The notes beneath the pieces were generated by a model. That model did no database searches. It saw nothing but the letters and a program-made list of their open reading frames with translations, and was not told the DNA's origin. The translations under genes were made by a program, and so were the position numbers. A stretch of DNA of 64,000 nucleotides from Rubrobacter xylanophilus DSM 9941 (GTDB taxonomy: Bacteria; Actinomycetota; Rubrobacteria; Rubrobacterales; Rubrobacteraceae), in the NCBI RefSeq assembly GCF_000014185.1, contig NC_008148.1, positions 3,018,001 to 3,082,000 on the forward strand, given 5' to 3'. Shown here piece after piece: positions 8,962 to 17,093 of the stretch (the stretch's first letter is position 1; each line of letters opens with the position of its first letter).

Positions 8962-8999
8962 TCTCCCTCTAATCCTCCTCTCAGCCTCCTCTCAGAGAG
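8956..8999 (+). promoter_or_regulatory. Four 11-bp direct repeats, probable response-regulator operator
   Basis: Four consecutive 11-mers start at 8956, 8967, 8978 and 8989: CTCTAATCTCC, CTCTAATCCTC, CTCTCAGCCTC and CTCTCAGAGAG. Each begins CTCT(A/C)A. An 11-bp period is one helical turn, the arrangement recognised by PhoB/PhoP-type regulators. The first copy overlaps the kinase stop codon; the array ends 50 bp before the PepSY gene. Control of the PepSY-htrA genes by the adjacent regulator is inferred. Confidence 0.65.
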
Positions 9000-9049
9000 A
9001 GGCGGGATACTCCGCAGCAGAGAGAGCGGGCGAAGAGAAGGAGGAAGCC

Positions 9050-9670
9050 GTGGAAACGAGAAAGGCGGTCGCGCTCGGAGTCGGGGCGGTGCTCCTCTTC
9101 TACGCCGGGGCCGCATCCGTCGTGTATCTGGCCACGAGGGACGCCGGGGAGGCGCGCGTCGAGCCCGCCCCCCGGGTCTCCGCCGGGCCCGAGCGCTCCG
9201 CGGACCGGGAGCCCCCGGCGGCCCCGGACGGCATCCCCGCGGAGGGTGCGATCTCGCGCGAAGAGGCCGAGCGGGCGGCCCTCGAGAACGTCTCCGGGAC
9301 GGTCGTCGAGAGCGGCCTCGACGAGGAGGACGGGCTGCTGGCCTACAAGGTCCAGATCCTGGACCGGGAGGGGACCCTGCACGACCTCCAGCTCGACGCC
9401 AGGAGCGGCCGGGTGCTCCGCCACGAGATCGAGGACACCGAGGACGCCGTCGAGATGCGCTCCCTGCTGCAGCGGGCGCGCATCGACCGGGAGCGGGCCG
9501 CCGAGATAGCCCGCCCGGCGGGCTCCGGCCGGGTGGTGGGCGTGAGCCTCACCGACGCGGGCCCCTACGCCGCCTACGAGGTCGAGCTGCTGGACGGCGG
9601 CGTCCCCGGCGAGGTGCTGGTGAACGCCGAGAACGGCGAGGTGCTCGCCCGGGGGACCGGCGAGGACTGA
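9050..9670 (+). CDS. Membrane-anchored PepSY-domain protein
   Basis: The 206-residue protein has a GTG start after AAGGAGG. Residues 8-28 form one hydrophobic anchor or signal segment. A low-complexity Pro/Ala/Arg linker follows, then two PepSY-like repeats at about residues 65-125 and 135-200, each with an ISREEAERAAL-like helix and a strand ending in NGEVL or SGRVL. PepSY proteins often occur beside OmpR-type two-component systems and may restrain proteases or sense envelope status. It follows the kinase gene and the four-repeat operator and precedes an HtrA protease, which fits an envelope-stress module. No catalytic residues are expected. Confidence 0.82.
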   Translation: METRKAVALGVGAVLLFYAGAASVVYLATRDAGEARVEPAPRVSAGPERSADREPPAAPDGIPAEGAISREEAERAALENVSGTVVESGLDEEDGLLAYKVQILDREGTLHDLQLDARSGRVLRHEIEDTEDAVEMRSLLQRARIDRERAAEIARPAGSGRVVGVSLTDAGPYAAYEVELLDGGVPGEVLVNAENGEVLARGTGED

Positions 9671-9710
9671 GGCCCCGGCTCTCCACCGAGAGATGCGGTA
9701 AAACTTCGGC

Positions 9711-10685
9711 ATGGACATCTTCGAGAACCTCTCTGCGAGCTCGCGGGTAGAGCCCGGCGAGCTCGACCCCTACTCCCGCACCGTCCAGGAGGTGGCCAGA
9801 AAGCTCGAGCCCGCCGTCATAGCGCTCGGGGTCCCGGGCGGCCGGGGCGGGGGGAGCGGCGTGATCCTGGGCCTGGACGAGGGGGCGGCCACCGCCGTGA
9901 CCAACAGCCACGTCGTGCAGGGCCTCTGGCAGCGGGGCGGGACGGGCACGATCGCGGTCATCCAGTCCGGCGGCGGGACGGCGCGCGCCGAGGTGCTGGG
10001 CTTCGACCAGCTGAGCGACCTGGCCGTGATCCGCTTCTCCCCCGAGGAGGAGCCCGCGGTTGCCGAGCTGGGCGAGGCGGGCAACCTGGTGGTGGGCCAG
10101 CTCGTGGTGGCCATCGGGAGCCCCTTCGGTTTCCAGAGCACCGTAACCGCCGGGGTGGTGAGCGCGCTCGGACGCACCCTCATGGGCCAGGACAGGCGCC
10201 TCGTCGAGAACGTCATCCAGACCGACGCCGCGGTGAACCCGGGCAACTCCGGCGGCCCGCTGGCCGACGCGGACGGGCGGGTGGTGGGGATCAACACGGC
10301 GGTCTTCGGGGGCGCGCAGGGGCTGGGCTTCGCCATCCCCGTCTCGTCCTCCTTCCGGCGGGTGGTCTTCTCGCTGGTCACCGAGGGCCGGGTGCGCCGG
10401 GCCTACCTGGGGGTGATGGTCCAGAGCCAGCCCGGCAGGGAGCCCTCGGGCCCGGGAGGCGGCGCCCGGGTGGAGAGCGTCGCCCCCAACAGCCCCGCCG
10501 AGCGGGCCGGCCTGAGGCCCGGGGACGTGATCGTGGGCTTCAAGCAACAGCCCGTGCGCAGCACGGACGATCTGCTCAGCCTGCTGGACGGCTCGGTGAT
10601 CGGACGCGACGTCCAGATCCGGGTGCTGCGCCGCGGGAAGGAGACCCCGCTGAGCATCCGGCCCCAGGAGTACCCGGAGGAGTAG
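9711..10685 (+). CDS. HtrA/DegP-type serine protease with one PDZ domain
   Basis: The 324-residue trypsin-fold protease has catalytic triad H67 (TNSHVV), D103 (LSDLAVI) and S180 (GNSGGPL). A single PDZ domain spans about residues 225-320 (SPAERAGLRPGDVIVG). Unlike most HtrA proteins there is no signal peptide or transmembrane anchor: the N-terminus MDIFENLSASSRVEPGELD is hydrophilic. A TAAAAC stretch lies about 10 bp before the ATG and no clear Shine-Dalgarno is seen, so the message may be leaderless. It would degrade or chaperone damaged proteins. The context (two-component system, PepSY, HMA-like protein) suggests stress control, though a cytoplasmic location would be unusual. Confidence 0.92.
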   Translation: MDIFENLSASSRVEPGELDPYSRTVQEVARKLEPAVIALGVPGGRGGGSGVILGLDEGAATAVTNSHVVQGLWQRGGTGTIAVIQSGGGTARAEVLGFDQLSDLAVIRFSPEEEPAVAELGEAGNLVVGQLVVAIGSPFGFQSTVTAGVVSALGRTLMGQDRRLVENVIQTDAAVNPGNSGGPLADADGRVVGINTAVFGGAQGLGFAIPVSSSFRRVVFSLVTEGRVRRAYLGVMVQSQPGREPSGPGGGARVESVAPNSPAERAGLRPGDVIVGFKQQPVRSTDDLLSLLDGSVIGRDVQIRVLRRGKETPLSIRPQEYPEE

Positions 10686-10690
10686 GGTCT

Positions 10691-10936
10691 GTGCCGGACA
10701 TAACCCTGGTGATGGAGGAGCCTGGCCGGGAGGGAGGCGAGGAGCGGCTGGAGCGCGCCCTGCGGCGGCTGGAGCAGGTGAGGCGGGTCAACGTGGACCG
10801 GGAGCGCGGCCTCGTCGCCGTCTCCTACGAGGGCGGCGGAGAGGAGCTGGCGAGGATAGAGGAGGCCGCCCGGAGGGCGGGCTACAGGGTGGCTCCCTCC
10901 CCCGGAGCCCGGGAGGTCGGGGGCGAGGCTACCTGA
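10691..10936 (+). CDS. Small HMA-like protein without the metal-binding cysteines
   Basis: This 81-residue protein begins at a GTG five bases after the protease stop, with GGAGGAGTAGGG as ribosome site. The pattern resembles a heavy-metal-associated ferredoxin-like domain: an ERALRRLEQVRRV helix, then NVDRERGLVAVSYEG strands, then an IEEAARRAGYRV helix. The CxxC loop that binds copper or zinc in HMA domains is absent, and the protein has no cysteine. It may have kept the fold for protein interaction. It is co-transcribed with htrA and overlaps the 3' end of the convergent terC-like gene by eight bases. Confidence 0.7.
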   Translation: MPDITLVMEEPGREGGEERLERALRRLEQVRRVNVDRERGLVAVSYEGGGEELARIEEAARRAGYRVAPSPGAREVGGEAT

Positions 10937-11630
10937 CCCGCGGGGCCGCCTCCCGCCGCCGGACCCGGCGCGCGTACCACCAGCCGAAGAGCATAAAGGC
11001 CACCGCCGCCCCCACCCCGATCATCCACTCTATCCCCTCCAGCGAGCCCCCGAGCCAGTCGTGGATCACGCGGTCCTTGAAGAACATCTCGACGGCGACG
11101 TAGATCAGGACGCCCGACCCCACGTAGACCAGCCACGGCAGGCGGTCCATCAGGGCCGAGAGTATGGTGCTGCCCCACACGATGAGCGGGATGGTCAGCG
11201 CGAGCCCGAAGACCAAGAGCCACAGGTTGCCCCCGGAAACCCCGACCAGCGCCACCACGTTGTCCAGCGACATGATCGCGTCGGCGGCGATGATGATCCT
11301 TATGGCCTCCCAGATGTTGCCCGCGGCCTCGACGTCCTCCTCCGGCTCCTCGTGGTCCTGGAAGAGGAGCTTCCAGGCGATCCACACCAACAGCACCGCC
11401 CCGATGGCCTGCAGCAGCGGTATCCTGAGCAGGTAGGTTATGACGGCGGCGAAGATGAGCCGGAGCGCGACCGCGCCGAAGGCCCCCCAGAAGATCGCCC
11501 GCTTGCGGGTCTTGCCGTGCAGCTGGCGCACGGCCAGCGCGATCACCACGGCGTTGTCGCCGGAGAGGATCAGGTCGATCATGAGCACGCCGAGAAAACG
11601 GGCCGCAAGCTCTCCGCTCAGAAAATCCAT
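10929..11630 (-). CDS. TerC/YjbE-family integral membrane protein
   Basis: The product of about 233 residues has seven or more hydrophobic segments. Its paired acidic motifs are LILSGDNAVVIALAVR near the N-terminus and ADAIMSLDNVVALVG in the middle; both are diagnostic of TerC-family proteins linked to manganese or metal export and tellurite resistance. The ATG at 11630 is chosen because AAGGCGG lies five bases before it; a GTG at 11636 would leave no ribosome site. A TAAGAT -10-like hexamer lies upstream on this strand near 11690. I looked for a yybP-ykoY manganese riboswitch, common before such genes, and did not see one. Confidence 0.88.
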   Translation of the reverse strand: MDFLSGELAARFLGVLMIDLILSGDNAVVIALAVRQLHGKTRKRAIFWGAFGAVALRLIFAAVITYLLRIPLLQAIGAVLLVWIAWKLLFQDHEEPEEDVEAAGNIWEAIRIIIAADAIMSLDNVVALVGVSGGNLWLLVFGLALTIPLIVWGSTILSALMDRLPWLVYVGSGVLIYVAVEMFFKDRVIHDWLGGSLEGIEWMIGVGAAVAFMLFGWWYARRVRRREAAPRVR

Positions 11631-11833
11631 CCACACCGCCTTCTGGAGCCTACCCGACCAGCAAGAACCTCCGGACGACGGCGCTTATCTTACCAGCTAA
11701 TTAAACGAACAGAACCTCCCGGAATATATTGTTTTTGTTTACTTACGCGTGTGAGCGACTCACCGAAATGCCAGAGGAACAGAAGAGCGCTCCTGCTCAA
11801 CACGGACGCCACTGCCTCCGCAGAAAAGCCTGA
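11631..11833. other. AT-rich intergenic boundary of the catabolic island
   Basis: About 200 bp without a gene. It contains the terC-like promoter region and an AT-rich stretch (11700-11745, with a GGAATATATTG element). GC falls here from about 70% to clearly lower values that continue to 43.2 kb, so this is a plausible left edge of acquired DNA. No tRNA or attachment repeat was seen. Confidence 0.4.
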
Positions 11834-13024
11834 TCAAGGATTTTCGGACACAGCTTTGTTTGCTCCGTAGACCACGCGTGCGTAAGACTCCGGGTCCGTT
11901 GCTCCCTCGCAGTTGAATATCAGAACACTGGCCTCCTCGTTAAGCCCGATTAATTTCCGAGCCTCCGCGCCGGTCTTGCTTTTCAGCAACGCCAGAAGTC
12001 CCGCAAGCCCGGCCGCACCCGTCTCGCCAGAAACTATGTTTGAGCGGGCCAACTCCCTCATCGCCTCTTTTGCCCACTCATCTTCTATGGCAATAAAAAC
12101 GTCCACTCCTCTGGAGACCAGAGGCCAAGCGATAAGAGACGGCGTGCCGCAACTCAGACCCGCCATAACAGAGGTGTGCGGTCCGGGAAGTTGAACCGGG
12201 TGTCCGGCCTCAACCGAGGAGAGCATGCAAGCAGCTCTCTCCGGCTCAACACCGAGCAGCTTGGGTCTACTCGGGGCTCCGGGAGCGCGATAGTGGCGAG
12301 TCACCGCCGCGGCAAAGGCACCCACCCCAATCTGGACTACCACAAGGTCGGGGCCCTTCTCTTCGCGGCGCTCAAGCTCCCGGTCTATCTCCCACAGAAT
12401 GGTCGAGTAGCCTTCTATCACCCAGCGCGGTACACTGGTGTACCCGGGCCAAGAGGTGTCGGAGATCACCAGACACCGCTCGGCCGCTTCCTCGGCCGAG
12501 CGCGCTACGGCGTCGTCGTAGGTCCCGTCGACCACAACAACTTCTGCTCCCTCGGACTCAATGGCCTCGATGCGCGCCCGAACCATCTCTGAAGGCACAA
12601 AGATACGCGAGCGTAGCCCAAGCAACCTCGCCATGCGGGCAACCGCCCGCCCGTGGTTGCCGTCGGTGGCCGCCGCTAGGGTGAGGGGCTTGAGATGCTC
12701 AACCTTCTCCTTGAGCTCTTCAATGCTCTGCCATGGCTCAAATCCGCTGCCAAGACGCTCTCTTGCATGCTCTTCAAGGGCACGGTAGGTGGCCCAGGAG
12801 GCACCAAGGATCTTGAAGGCCGGCAGCCCGAGCCGGTGCGACTCGTCCTTCACCCACACCCGTCTGACACCAAGAGAGTCTGCCAGCCTTGGAGTATCCA
12901 TGAGAGGAGTTGGGGCGTACCCCGGCAGGCGGCGGTGGAACTCCAGAGGCTCTCTTCCAGGAGGCCCGGCATCTACCGGGCTCGCAGAGGCAAGCGGGTT
13001 AAGCAACACGCGTATCCGGCTCAT
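11834..13024 (-). CDS. Diaminopropionate ammonia-lyase family PLP enzyme
   Basis: The 396-residue fold-type II PLP protein matches diaminopropionate ammonia-lyase (DpaL/YgeX). The PLP lysine is K71 in the motif LPAFKILGASWA, typical of this family. TDGNHGRAVA contacts the phosphate or substrate, and IGVGAFAAAV resembles the glycine-loop. The family splits 2,3-diaminopropionate to pyruvate and two ammonia. It is the last gene of an operon with a dipeptide-type ABC importer, which suggests catabolism of a diaminopropionyl compound or a related amino acid. Relatives acting on other beta-substituted amino acids cannot be excluded. An operator at 18812-18825 heads the operon. Confidence 0.85.
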   Translation of the reverse strand: MSRIRVLLNPLASASPVDAGPPGREPLEFHRRLPGYAPTPLMDTPRLADSLGVRRVWVKDESHRLGLPAFKILGASWATYRALEEHARERLGSGFEPWQSIEELKEKVEHLKPLTLAAATDGNHGRAVARMARLLGLRSRIFVPSEMVRARIEAIESEGAEVVVVDGTYDDAVARSAEEAAERCLVISDTSWPGYTSVPRWVIEGYSTILWEIDRELERREEKGPDLVVVQIGVGAFAAAVTRHYRAPGAPSRPKLLGVEPERAACMLSSVEAGHPVQLPGPHTSVMAGLSCGTPSLIAWPLVSRGVDVFIAIEDEWAKEAMRELARSNIVSGETGAAGLAGLLALLKSKTGAEARKLIGLNEEASVLIFNCEGATDPESYARVVYGANKAVSENP

Positions 13025-13074
13025 AGGATCCTTTCTCCCTGGGGTTCCGTGTCATGGTTTCCACGGTCTAAAGA

Positions 13075-14115
13075 TCAAGACTTAGGTACAGTCTGGCCTG
13101 AGGCCGCTTTCTCGGCCCGTACCCGGCCTTCTCTTCCGACGTTTAGGGGATGGTGACAGGCGGCGAGGCGCCCGTCTCCGTGGTCAACGAGCGGTGGCAC
13201 CACCTCGCGACAGATATCGGTGGCATAGAGGCAACGGGTATGGAAGCGGCAGCCCGAAGGTGGATCCGACGGGCTCGGGAGGTCGCCCCGGAGCACTATT
13301 TGCCTTCGCGCGGCGCTCGCCTCCGGGTCGGGGATAGGAACTGCGGAGAGCAGAGCCTCTGTGTAGGGATGCACCGGCCTTTGGTGCAGGTCGTCGCTAC
13401 CGGAGATCTCGACGAGCTTGCCCAGGTACATGACACCGACGCGATCTGAGATATGCCTTACGACGCCCAGATCGTGGGCGATGAACACGTAGGTCAGGCG
13501 AAACTCCCTTTGCAACTCAATCAGCAGGTTTATAACCTGGGCCTGAACCGAAACGTCAAGTGCAGATACGGGCTCGTCTGCTACGATCAAACGGGGTCGT
13601 AGGGCGAGGGCACGCGCTATACCTATTCTCTGTCGCTGCCCCCCGGAGAACTCCCGCGGATAGCGGTGCGCGTGCTCGGGCCGCAGCCCGACCCGCCGCA
13701 GTAGGTACGCAACCTCCTCCACGCTCCGGCGACCTGATCCCTCAGCGACGCCATGGATACGCAGCACATCGCCTATGATGCGACCTACACGCTTGCGCGG
13801 GTTAAGTGAGCTATAGGGATCCTGGAAGATCATTTGCATATCGCGACGCAACGGCCTCAAATCCCTCTCCGGCAGGTCGGTTATGTCGCGGCCCTCAAAG
13901 AAGACCCTTCCGGAAGTCGGCCTCTCAAGCCTCAGCATGCAACGTCCTAGCGTGGACTTGCCGCACCCGGACTCCCCGACAAGACCGAGTGTCTCGCCTT
14001 CATGGACCACGAGAGTCACATCATCTACGGCGCGTACCACCTCCCGTCTGCCGAGGGTGCTACGCACTGGGTAATGCTTCACGAGGCTCTCGAGCCTGAG
14101 CAGGACCTTTCTCAC
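13075..14115 (-). CDS. Dipeptide/oligopeptide-type ABC transporter ATP-binding protein (DppF/OppF type)
   Basis: The 346-residue ATPase has Walker [10 protein letters not shown] near residue 49, Q-loop [10 protein letters not shown], signature [14 protein letters not shown] and Walker [15 protein letters not shown]. The C-terminal OppF extension holds the Cys motif CRFHTRC...C...C seen in peptide-type ATPases, which can bind an Fe-S cluster in some members. It overlaps the partner ATPase gene by four bases (ATGA). With its partner it powers import by the two permeases encoded upstream. The imported ligand is unknown but is probably an amino-acid or peptide-like compound handled by the adjacent lyase. 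Confidence 0.93.
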   Translation of the reverse strand: MRKVLLRLESLVKHYPVRSTLGRREVVRAVDDVTLVVHEGETLGLVGESGCGKSTLGRCMLRLERPTSGRVFFEGRDITDLPERDLRPLRRDMQMIFQDPYSSLNPRKRVGRIIGDVLRIHGVAEGSGRRSVEEVAYLLRRVGLRPEHAHRYPREFSGGQRQRIGIARALALRPRLIVADEPVSALDVSVQAQVINLLIELQREFRLTYVFIAHDLGVVRHISDRVGVMYLGKLVEISGSDDLHQRPVHPYTEALLSAVPIPDPEASAARRQIVLRGDLPSPSDPPSGCRFHTRCLYATDICREVVPPLVDHGDGRLAACHHPLNVGREGRVRAEKAASGQTVPKS

Positions 14116-15164
14116 GCCGTCTCCCCAACGCGGCCAATTACCGCGCCCCGGAGCGCCCTTTTCTGCTTGGGGGAGAGCCAGCAGGCGTCGCTGTGGTCGG
14201 ATCTCCCTAACCGGGTCTCCAGCGGCGGTTCTTCAATACACCTGTCGAAGGCATGGCTACATCGCGGTCTAAAGCGACAGCCGGGAGGCAGATCGGTTAT
14301 GGAAGGGGGAATGCCCTCTATCGGCCTGAGCTCCTTTCCTCTGGGACTATCAACCCTGGGCACCGAGCCGAGAAGACCCCAAGTGTATGGATGCTGGGGG
14401 TCGTAAAAGAGCTCATCGCGCGGTGCCTCCTCGACTACGCGTCCGGCATACATCACCGCTATTCGATCCGCAATTTCGGCCACGACGCCCAGGTCATGTG
14501 TGATCAGGATTACCCCCGTGTGGTGCTCATCCTTGAGGCGTTTTATCAGGTCGAGGATCTGTGCCTGTATAGTGACGTCGAGGGCCGTGGTAGGCTCGTC
14601 GGCGATAAGAACCTTTGGATCGCAAGCGAGGGCCATGGCGATCATAGCGCGCTGGCGCATCCCGCCCGAGAACTCGTGCGGGTAGCAACGGGCACGCTCT
14701 TCGGGGCGCGGGATGCCCACCTCTGCGAGAAGCCTTTCGGCCTCACGCCAAGCCTGTTTTCTGGAGATGTTACGGTGCAGCCGGAGCATCTCGGCTATCT
14801 GCTGCCCGACGCGCTGCAAGGGGTTGAGGGAGGTCAGCGGATCCTGAAAGATCATGGCCAGCTCGGCTCCCCGCAATCTCCGTAATTCTTTCTCTGAAAC
14901 CGCCAGGAGGTTCCTTTCGCCGTAGAGTATCTCGCCGGCGTGGCGAGCGTTCTTCTGGCGCGTGAGACCGAGTATGGTCAGCGCGGTGACCGATTTTCCC
15001 GAGCCCGACTCTCCAACGACCGCGAGTACCTCGCCACGACGCAGCACAAAGCTCACGCCGTCTACGGCCCGAACCTCGCCCTCCTCAGTGCGAAACGCAA
15101 CCGACAGGTTCCTCACATCAAGGACGACTCCGCCGTCCGTTTTCTGTAGCTCGTGAAAGGTCAT
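14112..15164 (-). CDS. Dipeptide/oligopeptide-type ABC transporter ATP-binding protein (DppD/OppD type)
   Basis: The 350-residue ATPase starts at ATG 15164, overlapping the permease stop (ATGA). It has Walker [10 protein letters not shown] near residue 45, Q-loop [10 protein letters not shown], signature [14 protein letters not shown] and Walker [15 protein letters not shown], and the C-terminal PGCRFRPRC Cys motif. The open frame extends upstream to 15578 inside the permease gene, but that part is a shadow. It forms a heterodimer with the following ATPase. Confidence 0.93.
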   Translation of the reverse strand: MTFHELQKTDGGVVLDVRNLSVAFRTEEGEVRAVDGVSFVLRRGEVLAVVGESGSGKSVTALTILGLTRQKNARHAGEILYGERNLLAVSEKELRRLRGAELAMIFQDPLTSLNPLQRVGQQIAEMLRLHRNISRKQAWREAERLLAEVGIPRPEERARCYPHEFSGGMRQRAMIAMALACDPKVLIADEPTTALDVTIQAQILDLIKRLKDEHHTGVILITHDLGVVAEIADRIAVMYAGRVVEEAPRDELFYDPQHPYTWGLLGSVPRVDSPRGKELRPIEGIPPSITDLPPGCRFRPRCSHAFDRCIEEPPLETRLGRSDHSDACWLSPKQKRALRGAVIGRVGETA

Positions 15165-16165
15165 GATCTCCTCAACCTCGGGTCCAGATACAGGTAGGAG
15201 ATATCGGTCAGCGTGTTCACCAGGATATAGAGGGAAGCAATGACCAGAGCAGCCCCCTGCACCACCGGGTAGTCTCGCTGGAAGATCGCATTCACCATCA
15301 TCCGTCCTACCCCTGGGTAGGAGAAAACGGCTTCCGAGACCACCGCGCCTCCCAAAAGAGCACCGAACTGCAGGCCAACGATGGTGACGATCGGAAGAGC
15401 AGCATTGCGGAAGATATGTCCCCAGAACACCCGGAACTCGCTCATCCCCTTCATCCGTGCCGTGCGTACAAAATCTTCGAACATCGTTTCTATAAACGAG
15501 GTCCGGGTTATCTGAGTAACAAAGCCGGCGGTGGTCAGCCCTACCGTGACCGCAGGCAGTATCAAGTGCTGCAGCCATGGGAGTATCAAGTCAGGTCGTC
15601 CCTGGATAAGGGCGTCTACGAGGATAAAGTTCGTCGTGGGATCATAGGTTACGGTCGCCGGGAGTCGCCCGAAGGTAGGCAGCCATCCGAGGTAGACGCC
15701 GAACACTACGATGAGCAATATTCCCAGCCAGAACCAGGGCATCGAGAACAGGACAACCGCCACAAAGCGTGCGGCAGCGTCAAGCCAAGTGTTGCGGAAG
15801 GCCGCTGCGATCATCCCCGTGCTAACACCGACACCAACCATGACCAAAACCGAGGCGACGGCCAGCTCTATAGTTACCGGGACGGTTTCAAAGAGCAGCT
15901 CAACTACCGGCTGTCCGCTGTAGAATGAAATCCCCAGATCGAGGCGTGCCATACCGCTTAGAAAGAGAAGATACTGCCTCCACAGGGGCTCGTCGAGGCC
16001 AAGCTCCTGAGTGATCTGCGCCCGCTGGTCCGGGTCTGTGGCCTGGCTGGCAAGCACGTCCGAAGCATCTCCCGGCACCACCCTCAGCACGAAAAAGACG
16101 ACGGTCGCGACGAGCAAAGCCGTTACCGGGAGGATAGCAAGACGTCTCAGAACTCCCAAATTCAT
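15161..16165 (-). CDS. Dipeptide-type ABC transporter permease (DppB type)
   Basis: The 334-residue permease has the six-helix layout of DppB: an N-terminal helix near residues 9-31, a long outer loop, and a BPD_transp_1 core. The EAA-like loop reads ARMKGMSEFRVFWGHIFRNA. The motif VPVTIELAVASV before the core is typical. It is coupled to the ATPase gene by a four-base overlap and begins four bases after the stop-side of the next permease gene. It forms the membrane pore together with the DppC-type permease. Confidence 0.92.
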   Translation of the reverse strand: MNLGVLRRLAILPVTALLVATVVFFVLRVVPGDASDVLASQATDPDQRAQITQELGLDEPLWRQYLLFLSGMARLDLGISFYSGQPVVELLFETVPVTIELAVASVLVMVGVGVSTGMIAAAFRNTWLDAAARFVAVVLFSMPWFWLGILLIVVFGVYLGWLPTFGRLPATVTYDPTTNFILVDALIQGRPDLILPWLQHLILPAVTVGLTTAGFVTQITRTSFIETMFEDFVRTARMKGMSEFRVFWGHIFRNAALPIVTIVGLQFGALLGGAVVSEAVFSYPGVGRMMVNAIFQRDYPVVQGAALVIASLYILVNTLTDISYLYLDPRLRRS

Positions 16166-16168
16166 AAC

Positions 16169-17089
16169 CTAGAGTGTCCTGTCCGGATCTAGCACATCGC
16201 GCAGGTCGTCACCGATAAAGCTGCACGCCGTGGCAAAGGCCGTGATGAGAAGACCTGGTATGATTGCCAGGTCTGGCGCGTCGAACAGATACTCCTGTCC
16301 CTCCTTGACCATATAGCCCCAGTCTGGAGTTGGGGGCGTGGTGCCCAACCCAAGGTATGAGAGCGCCGAGGAGTAGCCAGCGGCTACGGCGACGAGGATG
16401 GCCGCCTGAACTATAACGGGTCCGATGACGTTCGGAGCTATCTCGCGCAACATGATCCACCATGGTCCAAAGCCACCGGCCCGTGCGGCCAATACGTACT
16501 CCTTAGATCTTTCGCGAAGAGCCAACGCGCGCACGAGCCGGGCGAAGATAGGGACTAGAGCGACAGCTATCGCGAGTATAGTATTGCGGAGGCTGGGACC
16601 AAGAGCTGCCACGATCATTATTGCTAGCAGGATGAGCGGAAAAGAAAGGAGCGCATCCATAGCCCGCAACAGCAGCAGGTCCAAAATCCCCCCAACATAG
16701 CCGGCGAGAAGGCCGACCGCAGACCCGACCACTGCAGCCAGAGCCACCGATGAGAGACTGACCGCGATAATCGGTCTCGATCCCCACACGAGCCTTGAAA
16801 ACTGGTCGCGCCCGAAGGCGTCGGTTCCAAGCAGGTGCCCTTCAGAGAGAGGCAGGAGAAGAGGCTCGCCCACACCCCGGGCGGTGGGATCGTATGGAGC
16901 AATAAGAGGCGCCGCAACGGCAACGAGGATGAACAAAGAAAATATCCCCCAAGAAGACATGGAGACGAGCCTCCGGAATGCGCCGCCGCGCCGGAAGCGA
17001 GAGAGCATCCCCGCTGACCTCTGGGCGCTGCCTTCTACGTAGCCCCCCTGTCCATGGGGTTCTGTTACCGGTCGCTGTCCGAGGGCCAA
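16169..17089 (-). CDS. Dipeptide-type ABC transporter permease (DppC type)
   Basis: The 306-residue second permease has an N-terminal helix near residues 45-65 followed by the DppC marker LLGTDAFGRDQFSRLVWG and a BPD_transp_1 core with EAA loop AARAGGFGPWWIMLREIAPN. The start used is a TTG at 17089, four bases after the binding-protein stop. An ATG at codon 28 preceded by AGAGG is a reasonable alternative, because residues 1-27 are polar and poorly conserved-looking. Confidence 0.9.
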   Translation of the reverse strand: MALGQRPVTEPHGQGGYVEGSAQRSAGMLSRFRRGGAFRRLVSMSSWGIFSLFILVAVAAPLIAPYDPTARGVGEPLLLPLSEGHLLGTDAFGRDQFSRLVWGSRPIIAVSLSSVALAAVVGSAVGLLAGYVGGILDLLLLRAMDALLSFPLILLAIMIVAALGPSLRNTILAIAVALVPIFARLVRALALRERSKEYVLAARAGGFGPWWIMLREIAPNVIGPVIVQAAILVAVAAGYSSALSYLGLGTTPPTPDWGYMVKEGQEYLFDAPDLAIIPGLLITAFATACSFIGDDLRDVLDPDRTL

Positions 17090-17093
17090 GGCG

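Noticed and set aside
11631-11720. yybP-ykoY manganese riboswitch before the terC-like gene
   Set aside because: The conserved riboswitch core could not be recognised in the short leader; only promoter-like and Shine-Dalgarno elements were seen.
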